From: an uncultured Eubacteriales bacterium
GTDB lineage: Bacteria > Bacillota > Clostridia > Oscillospirales > Oscillospiraceae
Length of the DNA stretch: 49,446 nt
Direction of reading: 5' to 3'
Assembly (NCBI GenBank): GCA_900540545.1
Contig: UQGJ01000013.1
Coordinates: 1 to 49,446, forward strand
Shown: piece by piece, positions 1 through 7,187 of the stretch
Numbering within the stretch: the first letter of the stretch is position 1
How the letters are laid out: each line of letters opens with the position of its first letter
Made by a program: the position numbers and the translations under genes
The notes under the pieces: model-generated
Told to the model about the DNA's origin: nothing
Database searches by the model: none
What the model saw: only the letters and a program-made list of their open reading frames with translations

Positions 1-142
1 CCGGCTTGTGGTGACAAGTCTGCCCTTCCGCTTCCGCCCCGGCCGTTACGGCCTATCTTGCAGTTGTTCACCCCCGTGCGCTGGCGCGGCGCGCCTGGCA
101 TGGCAATGCCCGGCAAGGCTGGTGCGTAACGGCGGGCGGCCG
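1..142 (+). repeat. Dispersed intergenic repeat A, copy 1
   Basis: About 140 bases that match 18454-18595 with scattered substitutions. Shared landmarks are GTGACAAGTCTGCCCTTCCG near the start, GGCCGTTACGGCCTA, GCGGCGCGCCT, CCCGGCAAGG and a GACGGCGGGCGGCC-like end. Open frames here are non-conserved and follow the repeat, so I call no gene. Bases 143-213 just after it show only a short GC-rich inverted repeat. Confidence 0.7.
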
Positions 143-213
143 CAAGGGCCGCCCCTACGGGGGCATGGCGGGCCGAGGTCGTCCCGCCCCACATGTTTGA
201 GGGGGGGACAAGG

Positions 214-258
214 GACGCGGATTGCCGCGCCAGTTTGCGAACTGGCTCGCAATGACAG
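214..258 (-). repeat. Dispersed palindromic repeat B, copy 1
   Basis: On the minus strand it reads TGTCATTGCGA, a central inverted repeat (AGTTCGCAAACT-like), then GCGGCAATCCGC. The same ends, TCATTGCGAA and GGCAATCCGC, recur at 7036-7134, 18599-18640 and 45406-45450 with different centres. This resembles small non-coding palindromic intergenic repeats. Confidence 0.65.
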
Positions 259-295
259 GCACAGGGCGCAAGGCCGATTCCAAAACGCACAAACC

Positions 296-415
296 TATGG
301 CGGCTTGTTTGCACCAATCATAACGCAACTACTACCTGGTCTTGCCCGGTCATATGCCGAGGGGCGGCAGCCGCAGTTGTTCATGCGTATGCCGATACGA
401 GCTGTAACGGCTCAC
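296..415 (-). repeat. Dispersed repeat C, copy 1
   Basis: Reverse-orientation copy of a roughly 115-120 base unit. On the minus strand it starts near CAGCTCGTATCGG and ends near TTTGATTGGTGCAAAC, with a CGGCTGCCGCCCCTCGG-type core here. Other copies lie at 3639-3750, 6899-7020 and 22753-22872. Confidence 0.7.
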
Positions 416-432
416 AAGTTTTGCCAACTAAC

Positions 433-570
433 GAAAACCGTACCGCCGCCCGGACGTTCCCGGGGTCCAGGGGGCGGCGGATAGGGCCTTGAAAAGGCCC
501 GTAGCCGCCCCCTGGTTTTCTTTCGGTTCCCTTTCTGAAACCAGAAAGGGAACCCCCCGGAGGGACTCCC
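433..570 (-). repeat. Dispersed hairpin repeat D, copy 1
   Basis: Minus-strand copy of the D module: a CCCTTTCTG...AGAAAGGG-type hairpin, a GAAAGAAAACCAGG stretch, a long GC hairpin bounded by CCAGGGGG and CCCCCTGG, and GTCCGGGCGGCGGTACGG. It sits just 5' of xdhC in inverse orientation, possibly as the 3' flank of a minus-strand gene lying outside the window. Confidence 0.7.
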
Positions 571-589
571 CCTCCAGAAAGGAGCCACC

Positions 590-1543
590 ATGACCGAACT
601 TTTGAATCTCATCCAGACCTCCCCCGCCCCCCTGGCGCTGGCTACCATCGCGGCCCGCTCCGGCTCCGCTCCCAGGGGGGCGGGGGCCCAGATGCTGGTC
701 TCCGCCGGGGGACGACTGTGGGGCACCGTGGGCGGCGGCATGATCGAGCAGCAGGCCCTGGCCCTGGCCCAAAGGACCCTGGAGACCCGGCGGGGTTCCC
801 TCCACGCATTCAACCTGGACGCCCAGGGCGCCCGGTCCATCGGCATGGTCTGCGGCGGCGACGTGACCCTCCTGGTCCAGTACCTGCCCCCCCACGCCCT
901 ATCCGACATCCCCTCCGCCCCGGACGGCTGGCTGATCTCCACCCTGGACGGCCAGGGGCAGAGCACCTTGGAGCTACTCACCGCCGCCCAGGCGGCGGAC
1001 CGGGGGCTCACCGGCCACGCCCCCGTCTTTCGCCCGGACGATGTCCCGGTCCTCTTCGCCCAGCCCCTGGCCCCGCCCGGCGTGGTCTACCTCTTCGGCG
1101 GCGGCCACGTGGCCCGGGAGCTGTCCCCGCTGTTGGCCCGCCTGGACTTCCGCCACGTGGTCCTGGACGACCGCCCCGACTTTGCCAAGGCCGAGGACTT
1201 CCCCGGCGCGGAGCGGGTGGTCTGCACCGACTTCCGCCGGGTGTTGGACCACATCGACCCCCGCCCCGAGGACGCCGCCGCCGTGATGACCCACGGCCAC
1301 GGCTTCGACCTGGAGGTGCAGAAGGCCCTGCTCACCACCTCCATCGGCTACATCGGCGTCATGGGCAGCCGCAAAAAGCGGGACTTTGTGTTCGGAAAGC
1401 TCCTGGAATCGGGCTTTACCGACGCCGACCTGGCCCGTATCGTCACCCCCATCGGCCTCCCCCTGGGGGGCGAGACCCCGGCGGAGATCGCCCTGAGCAT
1501 TGCCGCCCAGCTGGTCCAGCGCCGGGCGGGAAACGGGGGTTGA
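590..1543 (+). CDS. XdhC/CoxI-family molybdenum hydroxylase maturation protein
   Basis: This 317-residue protein is recognisable as XdhC/CoxF-like. An N-terminal CoxI domain carries GTVGGGMIE (about residues 44-52) and a conserved CGG (about 88-90). A C-terminal Rossmann part has YLFGGGHVARELSPLL (about 164-179), the VLDDRPDF turn, YIGVMGSRKK (about 255-264) and PIGLPLGGETPAEIALSI near the end. In the family, XdhC binds Mo cofactor and supports its sulfuration and insertion into xanthine dehydrogenase-type enzymes in the cytoplasm. AAAGGAG stands 6 bases before the ATG. It heads a tightly packed Mo-cofactor operon, 5 bases before the ModE-like gene. The likely client is the Mo hydroxylase at 23659-26241. 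It could serve another Mo hydroxylase outside the window. Confidence 0.9.
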   Translation: MTELLNLIQTSPAPLALATIAARSGSAPRGAGAQMLVSAGGRLWGTVGGGMIEQQALALAQRTLETRRGSLHAFNLDAQGARSIGMVCGGDVTLLVQYLPPHALSDIPSAPDGWLISTLDGQGQSTLELLTAAQAADRGLTGHAPVFRPDDVPVLFAQPLAPPGVVYLFGGGHVARELSPLLARLDFRHVVLDDRPDFAKAEDFPGAERVVCTDFRRVLDHIDPRPEDAAAVMTHGHGFDLEVQKALLTTSIGYIGVMGSRKKRDFVFGKLLESGFTDADLARIVTPIGLPLGGETPAEIALSIAAQLVQRRAGNGG

Positions 1544-1548
1544 TTTTG

Positions 1549-1944
1549 ATGGACCCGAGTGTTTTTGAAAAAACAGTCCCATTTCAGCCCGACGTCCGCC
1601 TCCGCCTGCGGACGGGGGAGCGGCCCTTCTTCGGCCCCGGCGTGGCGGAGCTGCTGGCCCACATCGAGGCCACCGGTTCGGTTGCCGCCGCCTGTGGGCA
1701 GATGGGCCTGTCCTACTCCAAGGGCCGCACCATGCTGCGCCGGATGGACGCGGCCCTGGGGTTCGTCACCGTGGAGCGGGCCCAGGGCGGGGCGGGGGGC
1801 GGCGGGGCCCAGCTCACCCGCCGGGGCAAGGCATTACTGACCGCCTATACCGCCCTGGAGCGGGACGTGTCCGAGTACACCCAGCGCAGATTTTCCGCCG
1901 CCTTCGGGGCCTTTGCCGCCGGGGGCGCACAAGAGGAGGAGTAG
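1549..1944 (+). CDS. ModE-like winged-helix molybdenum regulator (DNA-binding domain only)
   Basis: The 131-residue product matches the N-terminal winged-helix domain of ModE. It shows FFGPGVAELLAHIEATGS, AAACGQMGLSYSKG, a GGAGGGGAQLTRRGKALL wing (about residues 85-103) and a short helical tail. Classical ModE has about 260 residues with two C-terminal Mop/TOBE domains that bind molybdate; they are absent here, so the molecule cannot sense molybdate in that way. I chose the ATG at 1549; an in-frame TTG at 1540 overlaps the xdhC stop and is a possible alternative. GGGGG lies 9 bases upstream. The gene ends 2 bases before the MoeA-like start, so it is very probably translated as part of the operon it may regulate. 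Confidence 0.85.
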   Translation: MDPSVFEKTVPFQPDVRLRLRTGERPFFGPGVAELLAHIEATGSVAAACGQMGLSYSKGRTMLRRMDAALGFVTVERAQGGAGGGGAQLTRRGKALLTAYTALERDVSEYTQRRFSAAFGAFAAGGAQEEE

Positions 1945-1946
1945 CC

Positions 1947-2972
1947 ATGAAGCTCATCAAGACCGAGGACGCCGTGGGCCAGGTCCTTTGCCACGACATC
2001 ACCCAAATCATCCCCGGGGTCTCCAAGGGCCCCGTGTTCCGCAAGGGGCACATCATCGCCCCCGAGGACGTGCCCGTCCTTCTAAGCGTGGGCAAGGAGC
2101 ACCTGTACATCTGGGAAAAGGACGAAAACACCCTCCACGAGGACGAGGCGGCGGACATCCTGCGGGCCATCTGCCAGGGGGAACACATGCACGCCACCGC
2201 CCCCAAGGAGGGCAAAATCGAGCTGATCGCCGACTGCGACGGCCTGTTCCTGGTGGACACCGACCGCCTCCGGGCGGTGAACGCCCTGGGGGAGATGATG
2301 ATCGCCACCCGGTACGCCGGGTTCGTGGTCCGCAAGGGTGACAAGCTGGCGGGCACCCGCATCATCCCCCTGGTCATCGAAAAAGAGAAGATGGACCGGG
2401 CCAGGGCCGCGGCGGGGGATGCCCCCCTCCTGCGGCTGGTCCCCCTGAAGCCCAAGAAATACGGCCTGGTCACCACGGGCAGCGAGGTCTTTCACGGCCG
2501 CATCCAGGACGCCTTCACCCCCGTCATCCGGGAAAAGCTGGCCGGGTTCGGCTGTGAGATGGCCTTCCACGAGGTCCTGGACGACGACCCTGCCGCCATC
2601 ACGGCGGCCATCCAGTCCATGCTGGACCGAGGGGCCGAGCTGGTCCTCTGCACCGGGGGCATGAGCGTGGACCCCGACGACCGCACCCCCCTGGCCATCA
2701 AGAACACCGGGGCACGCATCGTCTCCTACGGCGCTCCGGTCCTGCCGGGGGCCATGTTCCTGGCGGCCTACGCCCCCGACGGCCGCCCCATCTGCGGCCT
2801 GCCCGGCTGCGTCATGTACGCCAAGCGGACCATCTTCGACCTGGCCCTGCCCTACCTGCTCTCCGACGTGCCCATCACGCCGGAGTGGCTGGCGGGCCTG
2901 GGCCGGGGAGGCCTGTGCCTGGACTGCCCGGAGTGCCACTTCCCCAACTGCGGCTTTGGAAAGGGCGTGTGA
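1947..2972 (+). CDS. MoeA-like molybdopterin-binding protein with four-Cys C-terminal tail
   Basis: The protein has 341 residues, shorter than the roughly 400 of MoeA. The central to C-terminal part contains the MogA/MoeA-type molybdopterin-binding fold: YGLVTTGSEVFHGRIQDAF (about residues 172-190), a DDDPAAI turn, LVLCTGGMSVDPDD (about 232-245), and PGAMFLAA followed by ICGLPGCVMYA (about 281-290). MoeA-family proteins insert molybdate into adenylylated molybdopterin. This shorter clostridial type usually travels with Mo hydroxylase genes, and its exact role is not established. The last 20 residues carry Cys324, Cys327, Cys330 and Cys335 (C-x2-C-x2-C-x4-C), which looks like a Zn or Fe-S ligand set. 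AGAGGAGGAG precedes the ATG. The moaC start follows the stop by 4 bases. Confidence 0.85.
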   Translation: MKLIKTEDAVGQVLCHDITQIIPGVSKGPVFRKGHIIAPEDVPVLLSVGKEHLYIWEKDENTLHEDEAADILRAICQGEHMHATAPKEGKIELIADCDGLFLVDTDRLRAVNALGEMMIATRYAGFVVRKGDKLAGTRIIPLVIEKEKMDRARAAAGDAPLLRLVPLKPKKYGLVTTGSEVFHGRIQDAFTPVIREKLAGFGCEMAFHEVLDDDPAAITAAIQSMLDRGAELVLCTGGMSVDPDDRTPLAIKNTGARIVSYGAPVLPGAMFLAAYAPDGRPICGLPGCVMYAKRTIFDLALPYLLSDVPITPEWLAGLGRGGLCLDCPECHFPNCGFGKGV

Positions 2973-2976
2973 GCGC

Positions 2977-3447
2977 ATGGACTTCACCCATATCGATGCC
3001 AGCGGCAACGCCGTCATGGTGGACGTGACGGAAAAGGCCCCCACCCGCCGCCGGGCGGTGGCCTGCGGACGCATCCGCATGAGTCCGGCGTGCTTTGAGG
3101 CCGTCCAGGCCGGGGCGGTGAAGAAGGGCGACGTGCTGGCGGTGGCCCAGGTGGCGGGCATCATGTCCACCAAGCAGACCTCCCATCTGATTCCCCTGTG
3201 CCACGGCCTGAACCTGACCTCCAGCAGCCTCACCTTCACCCTCCACCCGGAGAGCTGGGAGGTGGAGGCCGTCTGCACCGCCCAGTGCGACGGCAAGACC
3301 GGGGTGGAGATGGAGGCCCTCACCGGGGTGTCCGTGGCCCTGCTCACGGTGTACGACATGTGCAAGGCGCTGGACAAGCGGATGGTCATCGGGGACGTTC
3401 ATCTGGTGGAGAAGGACGGGGGGAAGAGCGGGGCGTTTCGGTTCTGA
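2977..3447 (+). CDS. moaC: Cyclic pyranopterin monophosphate synthase MoaC
   Basis: 156 residues, the usual MoaC size. Diagnostic motifs are KGDVLAVAQVAGIMSTKQ, the SHLIPLCHGL active-site region (about residues 69-78), GVEMEALTGVSVALLTVYDM (about 109-128) and the terminal KDGGKSGAFRF. MoaC converts the 3',8-cyclo-GTP product of MoaA to cyclic pyranopterin monophosphate, the second step of molybdopterin synthesis. The ATG at 2977 begins the conserved DFTHIDASGNAVMVDVTEK region; an upstream in-frame TTG at 2956 lies inside the preceding gene and is less likely. There is no strong ribosome binding site of its own beyond GGAAAGG inside the MoeA-like gene, so translational coupling is likely. A repeat-filled gap follows before moaA. 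Confidence 0.95.
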   Translation: MDFTHIDASGNAVMVDVTEKAPTRRRAVACGRIRMSPACFEAVQAGAVKKGDVLAVAQVAGIMSTKQTSHLIPLCHGLNLTSSSLTFTLHPESWEVEAVCTAQCDGKTGVEMEALTGVSVALLTVYDMCKALDKRMVIGDVHLVEKDGGKSGAFRF

Positions 3448-3480
3448 TTGTGGCAGGATGGCCCTGCCGGGAGATTGCCC

Positions 3481-3609
3481 TCCGGGCGGGGTTCCTTTCT
3501 CGTTTGAGAAAGGAACCGAAAGAAAACCAGGGGGACAGCACGGGGAACTTTGTTCCCCTATTGCTGTCCCCCTGGACCCCGGGATACGTCCGGGCGGCGG
3601 TACGGTTCT
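3481..3609 (+). repeat. Dispersed hairpin repeat D, copy 2
   Basis: Begins 33 bases after the moaC stop. It carries GTTCCTTTCTCGTTTGAGAA (a hairpin closed by AGGAAC), GAAAGAAAACCAGGGGG, a variable GC hairpin with GGGGAAC/GTTCCCC, CCCCCTGGACCCCGGGA and CGTCCGGGCGGCGGTACGG. There is no U-tract, so it is not a classical intrinsic terminator. Confidence 0.7.
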
Positions 3610-3638
3610 CGGAGGCGGGCAAAACCAGAAGGCCTTTG

Positions 3639-3750
3639 CAGCTCGTATCGGTCTGGCGCTGGAACAACTCCGGCTGCCGCCCCTCGGCATATCACCCGGC
3701 AAAACTTGGTGGTAGTTGCGTTTTGATTGGTGCAAACGGGCCGCCATTGG
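3639..3750 (+). repeat. Dispersed repeat C, copy 2
   Basis: Starts CAGCTCGTATCGGTCTGG, has CGGCTGCCGCCCCTCGG and a CACCCGGCAAAACTTGG core, and ends TTGATTGGTGCAAACGGGCC. It follows D copy 2 at the same spacing (about 30 bases) seen at 6869-6899 and 22723-22753. Confidence 0.7.
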
Positions 3751-3863
3751 TTGAAGCGTTTTTGAATCGGTCTTGCACCTGTTGAGAGTCGGCACGGGCG
3801 GCCACAGGCCGCCCGTACAACAGGCCTTCGGGTTCCGTTGTCCCCCTTCCCGCCTGCGGCGCA

Positions 3864-3896
3864 ATTCCTCATTCCTAATTATTCATTCTTCATTGG
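3864..3896 (+). repeat. AT-rich ATTCATTCTTCATT tract upstream of moaA
   Basis: A short AT-rich run built from ATTCCTAATTATTCATTCTTC-like words inside very GC-rich DNA, ending just before the moaA ribosome binding site. Similar runs stand at 7147-7175, 22898-22954 and 46913-47036, each directly 5' of a gene. The remaining bases 3751-3863 hold only a short GC-rich inverted repeat. Confidence 0.5.
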
Positions 3897-3909
3897 AAAG
3901 GTGGTCCCT

Positions 3910-4881
3910 ATGACTGACCCTTACGGCCGCACCATTGACTATCTCCGGGTCTCCGTCACCGACCGGTGCAATCTGCGCTGCCGGTACTGTATGCCCGACG
4001 GCGTGCCCCTGGTCTGCCACAGCGACGTGCTGCGCTATGAGGAATTGCTCCGCCTCTGCCGCCGGTTCGCCGCCCTGGGCATCACCAAGTTCAAGGTCAC
4101 CGGCGGCGAACCTCTGGCCCGGAAGGACTGCACCGGCTTCATCGCCGCCCTCAAGGCCCTGCCGGGGGTAGAGCAGGTCACGCTGACCACCAACGGGGTC
4201 CTGCTGGCCGACGCCCTGGACGGGCTGGTCCGGGCCGGGGTGGACGGGGTCAACGTCAGCCTGGACACCCTGGACGACGGGCTTTACAGCGCCCTCACCC
4301 GCGCCCCCGCCGGGACGGCGGGGCGGGTACTGGCCGCCGCACGGGCCTGCGCGGCGCGGGGGGTGCCCACCAAGCTCAACGCCGTGGCCCTGCCCGAGAC
4401 CCTGGACGGCTGCGCCGCCCTGGCGGCGGTGGCGGCGGACGACCCCATCGACGTGCGCTTCATTGAGCTGATGCCCATCGGGGCCGGGGCGGGCGGGTCC
4501 GCTGTCCCCATGGACGAAATATTGGCCCGGCTGCGGGAACGCTGGCCGGACCTGGCCCCCACCGGGGAGCGCCGGGGCAACGGCCCTGCCGTCTACTACG
4601 CCAGCCCCGCCCTGCGGGGCCGCGTGGGCTTCATCGGCGCGGTGAGCCACCAGTTCTGCGGCTCCTGCAACCGCCTGCGCCTCACCAGCACTGGCCAGTT
4701 GAAGCCCTGTCTCTGCTTCGACCAGGGGGCCGACCTGCGGGCCCTTTTGCGGGGCGGCGGGTCCGACGGGGACCTGGACGGGGCCATTCTGTCCTGCATC
4801 GCCCAAAAGCCCCCGGCCCACCGCTTCGGCATCCCCGGAGCCGTCACCGAGGGGCGGACCATGAACGAGATTGGAGGGTAA
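3910..4881 (+). CDS. moaA: GTP 3',8-cyclase MoaA (radical SAM)
   Basis: 323 residues, normal for MoaA. The N-terminal radical-SAM cluster is Cys20, Cys24 and Cys27 in VTDRCNLRCRYCMPDG. KFKVTGGEPL is the SAM-binding GGEP loop. The second 4Fe-4S cluster is carried by QFCGSCNRLRLTSTGQLKPC (about residues 249-268). The protein ends in Gly-Gly, the C-terminal pair needed by MoaA for rearrangement of GTP. The reaction makes 3',8-cyclo-dihydro-GTP, which MoaC then uses. I chose the ATG at 3910 because a GGAAAGG site lies 6-8 bases upstream and the conserved RTIDYLRVSVTDRC block follows at once; the longer frame to 3838 only reads through repeats and the AT-rich tract. The MOSC-MogA gene starts 4 bases after the stop. 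Confidence 0.95.
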   Translation: MTDPYGRTIDYLRVSVTDRCNLRCRYCMPDGVPLVCHSDVLRYEELLRLCRRFAALGITKFKVTGGEPLARKDCTGFIAALKALPGVEQVTLTTNGVLLADALDGLVRAGVDGVNVSLDTLDDGLYSALTRAPAGTAGRVLAAARACAARGVPTKLNAVALPETLDGCAALAAVAADDPIDVRFIELMPIGAGAGGSAVPMDEILARLRERWPDLAPTGERRGNGPAVYYASPALRGRVGFIGAVSHQFCGSCNRLRLTSTGQLKPCLCFDQGADLRALLRGGGSDGDLDGAILSCIAQKPPAHRFGIPGAVTEGRTMNEIGG

Positions 4882-4885
4882 CGCC

Positions 4886-5836
4886 ATGGGAACCGTCATC
4901 GCCGTCTGTTCCAGCCCCCGGCGGGGCACGGAAAAGGTCAACGTCCACACCGGCCACTTCACCCCGGAGTGGGGCCTGGAGGGGGACGCCCACGGGGGAA
5001 ACTGGCACCGCCAGGTGAGCCTGCTGAGCGCCGACAAGATCGACGCTTTCAACGCCCGGGGGGCCGGGGTGGTCCCCGGCGCCTTCGGGGAAAATCTGGT
5101 GGTGGCGGGCATCGACTTCCGCGCCCTGCCCGTGGGCGCCCGCCTGCGCTGCGGCGCCGTGCTGCTGGAAATGACGCAAATTGGCAAGGAGTGCCACAGC
5201 CACTGCGCCATCCACCAGCGGATGGGGGAGTGCATCATGCCCCACGAGGGGGTCTTTGCCCGGGTGCTGGAGCCGGGGACCATCTCCGAGGGGGACGAGA
5301 TGACCGTGGAGCCGCCGGTCCCGGCCCGACCCTACCGGGCGGCGGTCATCACCCTGTCCGACAAGGGGGCGGCGGGAGAGCGGGAGGACCGCTCCGGCCC
5401 CGCCATCGTCCGGCGGCTGGAGGGGGCGGGCTATGAGATATTGGAGGCTCTTCTGCTCCCCGACGGCCTGGAACCCCTGCAAAGCCAGCTCATCCGCCTG
5501 TGCGACCAGCGGCAGCCGGACCTGATTTTGACCACCGGCGGCACCGGCTTCAGCCCCCGGGACGTGACCCCGGAGGCCACCCTGGCGGTGGCCCACCGGC
5601 AGGCCCCCGGCATCGCCGAGGCCATCCGGGCCCACTCCATGACCATCACCCCCCGGGCCATGTTCTCCCGGGGGACCGCCGTCCTCCGGGGCCGCACCCT
5701 CATTGTCAACCTCCCCGGCAGCGTCAAGGCGGTGGAGGAGTCCATGGACTGTTTCCTGGACGTGCTCCCCCACGCTCTGGACGTGCTCCGGGGAGACGCG
5801 GGCGACTGCGCCGCCCCTGTATATAAAACACCATAA
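4886..5836 (+). CDS. MOSC domain-MogA/MoaB fusion protein
   Basis: 316 residues with two fused domains. Residues 1-150 form a MOSC domain (GLEGDAHGG about 31-39, GAFGENL, and the Cys-rich GKECHSHCAIHQRMGECIM near 96-114). Residues 155-315 form a MogA/MoaB molybdopterin adenylyltransferase domain (ITLSDKGAAGEREDRSGP, LILTTGGTGFSPRDVTPEA at about 214-232, and LIVNLPGSVKAVEE near 272-285). MogA adenylylates molybdopterin before molybdate insertion. MOSC domains are sulfur- or cofactor-binding domains found in Mo cofactor sulfurases. The fusion suggests one protein handles cofactor activation and delivery, but that is inference. GGAGGG 7 bases before the ATG at 4886 supports this start over an upstream TTG. 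Confidence 0.9.
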   Translation: MGTVIAVCSSPRRGTEKVNVHTGHFTPEWGLEGDAHGGNWHRQVSLLSADKIDAFNARGAGVVPGAFGENLVVAGIDFRALPVGARLRCGAVLLEMTQIGKECHSHCAIHQRMGECIMPHEGVFARVLEPGTISEGDEMTVEPPVPARPYRAAVITLSDKGAAGEREDRSGPAIVRRLEGAGYEILEALLLPDGLEPLQSQLIRLCDQRQPDLILTTGGTGFSPRDVTPEATLAVAHRQAPGIAEAIRAHSMTITPRAMFSRGTAVLRGRTLIVNLPGSVKAVEESMDCFLDVLPHALDVLRGDAGDCAAPVYKTP

Positions 5837-5856
5837 AAGGAAAAGGAGTCACCACC

Positions 5857-6705
5857 ATGAAAAAGCTGTCTGCCCTTGCCCTGACCCTGGTTCTGTCCCT
5901 CTCTCTGGCCGCCTGCTCCAGCGGCACCACCGGCGCAAGTCCCGCCCCCGCGGAGCCAACGCCCGCCCCGGTGGAGACCGTCCCCGCCGCCCAGCCCGTG
6001 GAGCTGACGGTCTTTGCCGCGGCCTCCATGACCGAGACCCTCCAGGAAATCGAGGCCCTCTATGCCGAGGTGGCCCCCAATGTGAAGCTGGTCTTCAACT
6101 TCGACTCCTCCGGCACCCTCAAGACCCAAATCGAGGAGGGGGCGGCGTGCGACATCTTCATTTCCGCCGGGCAGAAGCAGATGGACCAGCTGGACGCCGG
6201 GGACCTGGACCTGCTGGACGCCGGAACCCGCACGGACCTGCTGGAAAACCGGGTCACTCTGGTGGTTCCCGCCGGGAACCCCAAGGACCTGGCCGGGTTT
6301 GACGACCTGGCCCGGCGGCTCCCAGAGGGGGGCATCCTCATGGCCCTGGGCAACAGCGACGTGCCCGTGGGGCAGTACACCCAGAAGATCTTGACCTACT
6401 ACGGCCTGGACGAGGCCGCTCTGGCCGCCGCCGGGGCGCTGACCTACGGGTCCAACGTCAAGGAGGTCACCACCCAGGTGGACCAGGGCAGCGTGGACTG
6501 CGGCGTGATCTACTGCACCGACGCCTTCTCCGCCGGGCTGGAGGTTCTGGACTACGCCACCGCCGAGATGTGCGGGCAGGTCATCTATCCAGCCGCCGTG
6601 CTGAAACAGAGCGACTGCCCGGAGGAGGCACGGGCGTTCCTGGCTTATCTGGGCGGGGATGAGGCTATGAGCGTCTTTGAGGGCGTGGGGTTCTCCAGGC
6701 CGTAG
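5857..6705 (+). CDS. modA: Molybdate ABC transporter substrate-binding lipoprotein ModA
   Basis: 282 residues. The N-terminal lipoprotein signal is MKKLSALALTLVLSLSLAAC with lipobox Cys at residue 20, followed by an Ala/Pro-rich linker. The ModA family start VELTVFAAASMTETLQEI lies at about residues 47-64, with LVFNFDSSGTLKTQIEEG, DIFISAGQKQMDQL, RVTLVVPAGNP and the VDCGVIYCTDAF region near 208-219. ModA captures molybdate or tungstate outside the membrane and delivers it to ModBC. AAAAGGAG stands just before the ATG, and the gene follows the MOSC-MogA stop by 20 bases, so it is probably co-transcribed. modB lies 482 bases downstream behind repeats D, C and B, which is an unusual break inside a modABC set. 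Confidence 0.92.
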   Translation: MKKLSALALTLVLSLSLAACSSGTTGASPAPAEPTPAPVETVPAAQPVELTVFAAASMTETLQEIEALYAEVAPNVKLVFNFDSSGTLKTQIEEGAACDIFISAGQKQMDQLDAGDLDLLDAGTRTDLLENRVTLVVPAGNPKDLAGFDDLARRLPEGGILMALGNSDVPVGQYTQKILTYYGLDEAALAAAGALTYGSNVKEVTTQVDQGSVDCGVIYCTDAFSAGLEVLDYATAEMCGQVIYPAAVLKQSDCPEEARAFLAYLGGDEAMSVFEGVGFSRP

Positions 6706-6738
6706 TCATGTAGGGGCGCGGCCCCTGCCGGGGGCGGA

Positions 6739-6869
6739 GTCCCTCCGGGGGGTCCCCTTTCTTCTCGAAGAAAGGGGACGGAAAGAAGGACCGGGGGCGG
6801 CACGGGCATTTCCAATGCCCTATCCGCCGCCCCCTGGACCCCGGGGTACGTCCGGGCGGCGGTACGGTT
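6739..6869 (+). repeat. Dispersed hairpin repeat D, copy 3
   Basis: Begins about 33 bases after modA. It has CCCCTTTCTTCTCGAAGAAA closing with GGGG, GGAAAGAAGGACCGGGGGCGG, a variable inner hairpin with GGGCATT/AATGCCC, CCGCCCCCTGGACCCCGGGG and CGTCCGGGCGGCGGTACGG. The inner hairpin differs from the other copies while its ends are conserved. Confidence 0.7.
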
Positions 6870-6898
6870 TATGTTAGCGGGCAAGACTTGATAGTTGT

Positions 6899-7020
6899 TA
6901 CAGCTCGTATCGGTCTGGTGCCCGAACAACTCCGGCTATCGCCCCTCGTGTAAGAGCCGGGCAAGACTTGTGAGCAGTTGCGTTTTGATTGGTGCAAACA
7001 GGCCGCCACAAGGTCTGTGC
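6899..7020 (+). repeat. Dispersed repeat C, copy 3
   Basis: CAGCTCGTATCGGTCTGG start, CGGCTATCGCCCCTCGTG, GAGCCGGGCAAGACTTG, TTTTGATTGGTGCAAACAGG and CCGCCACAAGGTCTG. It is almost the same as the copy at 22753-22872. Confidence 0.75.
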
Positions 7021-7035
7021 GTTTCCCATACCTGT

Positions 7036-7134
7036 CATTGCGAACTGGGCTGCGTAGCAGTGGGCCGAAGGGCACCACGCGACCAACGGGAGCGGGGCCC
7101 CGCAGACTGGTGTGGCAATCCGCATCCCCTGGCC
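7036..7134 (+). repeat. Dispersed palindromic repeat B, long variant
   Basis: Starts TGTCATTGCGAACTGGGC and ends GACTGGTGTGGCAATCCGCA, the same ends as the shorter B copies, but with about 55 extra bases in the centre. It lies between C copy 3 and the AT-rich tract before modB. Confidence 0.55.
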
Positions 7135-7146
7135 CGCCCGCGGGCG

Positions 7147-7175
7147 TCATTCTTCATTTTTCATTCTGCATTGTT
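7147..7175 (+). repeat. AT-rich ATTCTTCATT tract upstream of modB
   Basis: TCATTCTTCATTTTTCATTC followed by TGCATTG, ending just before the modB ribosome binding site TTTGGAGGTG. It matches the tracts before moaA, the YczE-like gene and ygeW in composition and position. Confidence 0.5.
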
Positions 7176-7187
7176 TGGAGGTGCCCT

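Noticed and set aside
8..484. A 158-codon open frame at the window start
   Set aside because: It reads through repeats A, B and C, and the equivalent frames in other copies are not kept open.
433..570. Repeat D as a classical intrinsic terminator
   Set aside because: The stems are strong but no copy has a U-tract after them, and true terminators stand separately after xdh and arcC.
3751..3909. Molybdenum-cofactor riboswitch before moaA
   Set aside because: The gap is filled by repeats and an AT-rich tract; no fold matching the known Moco motif was evident.
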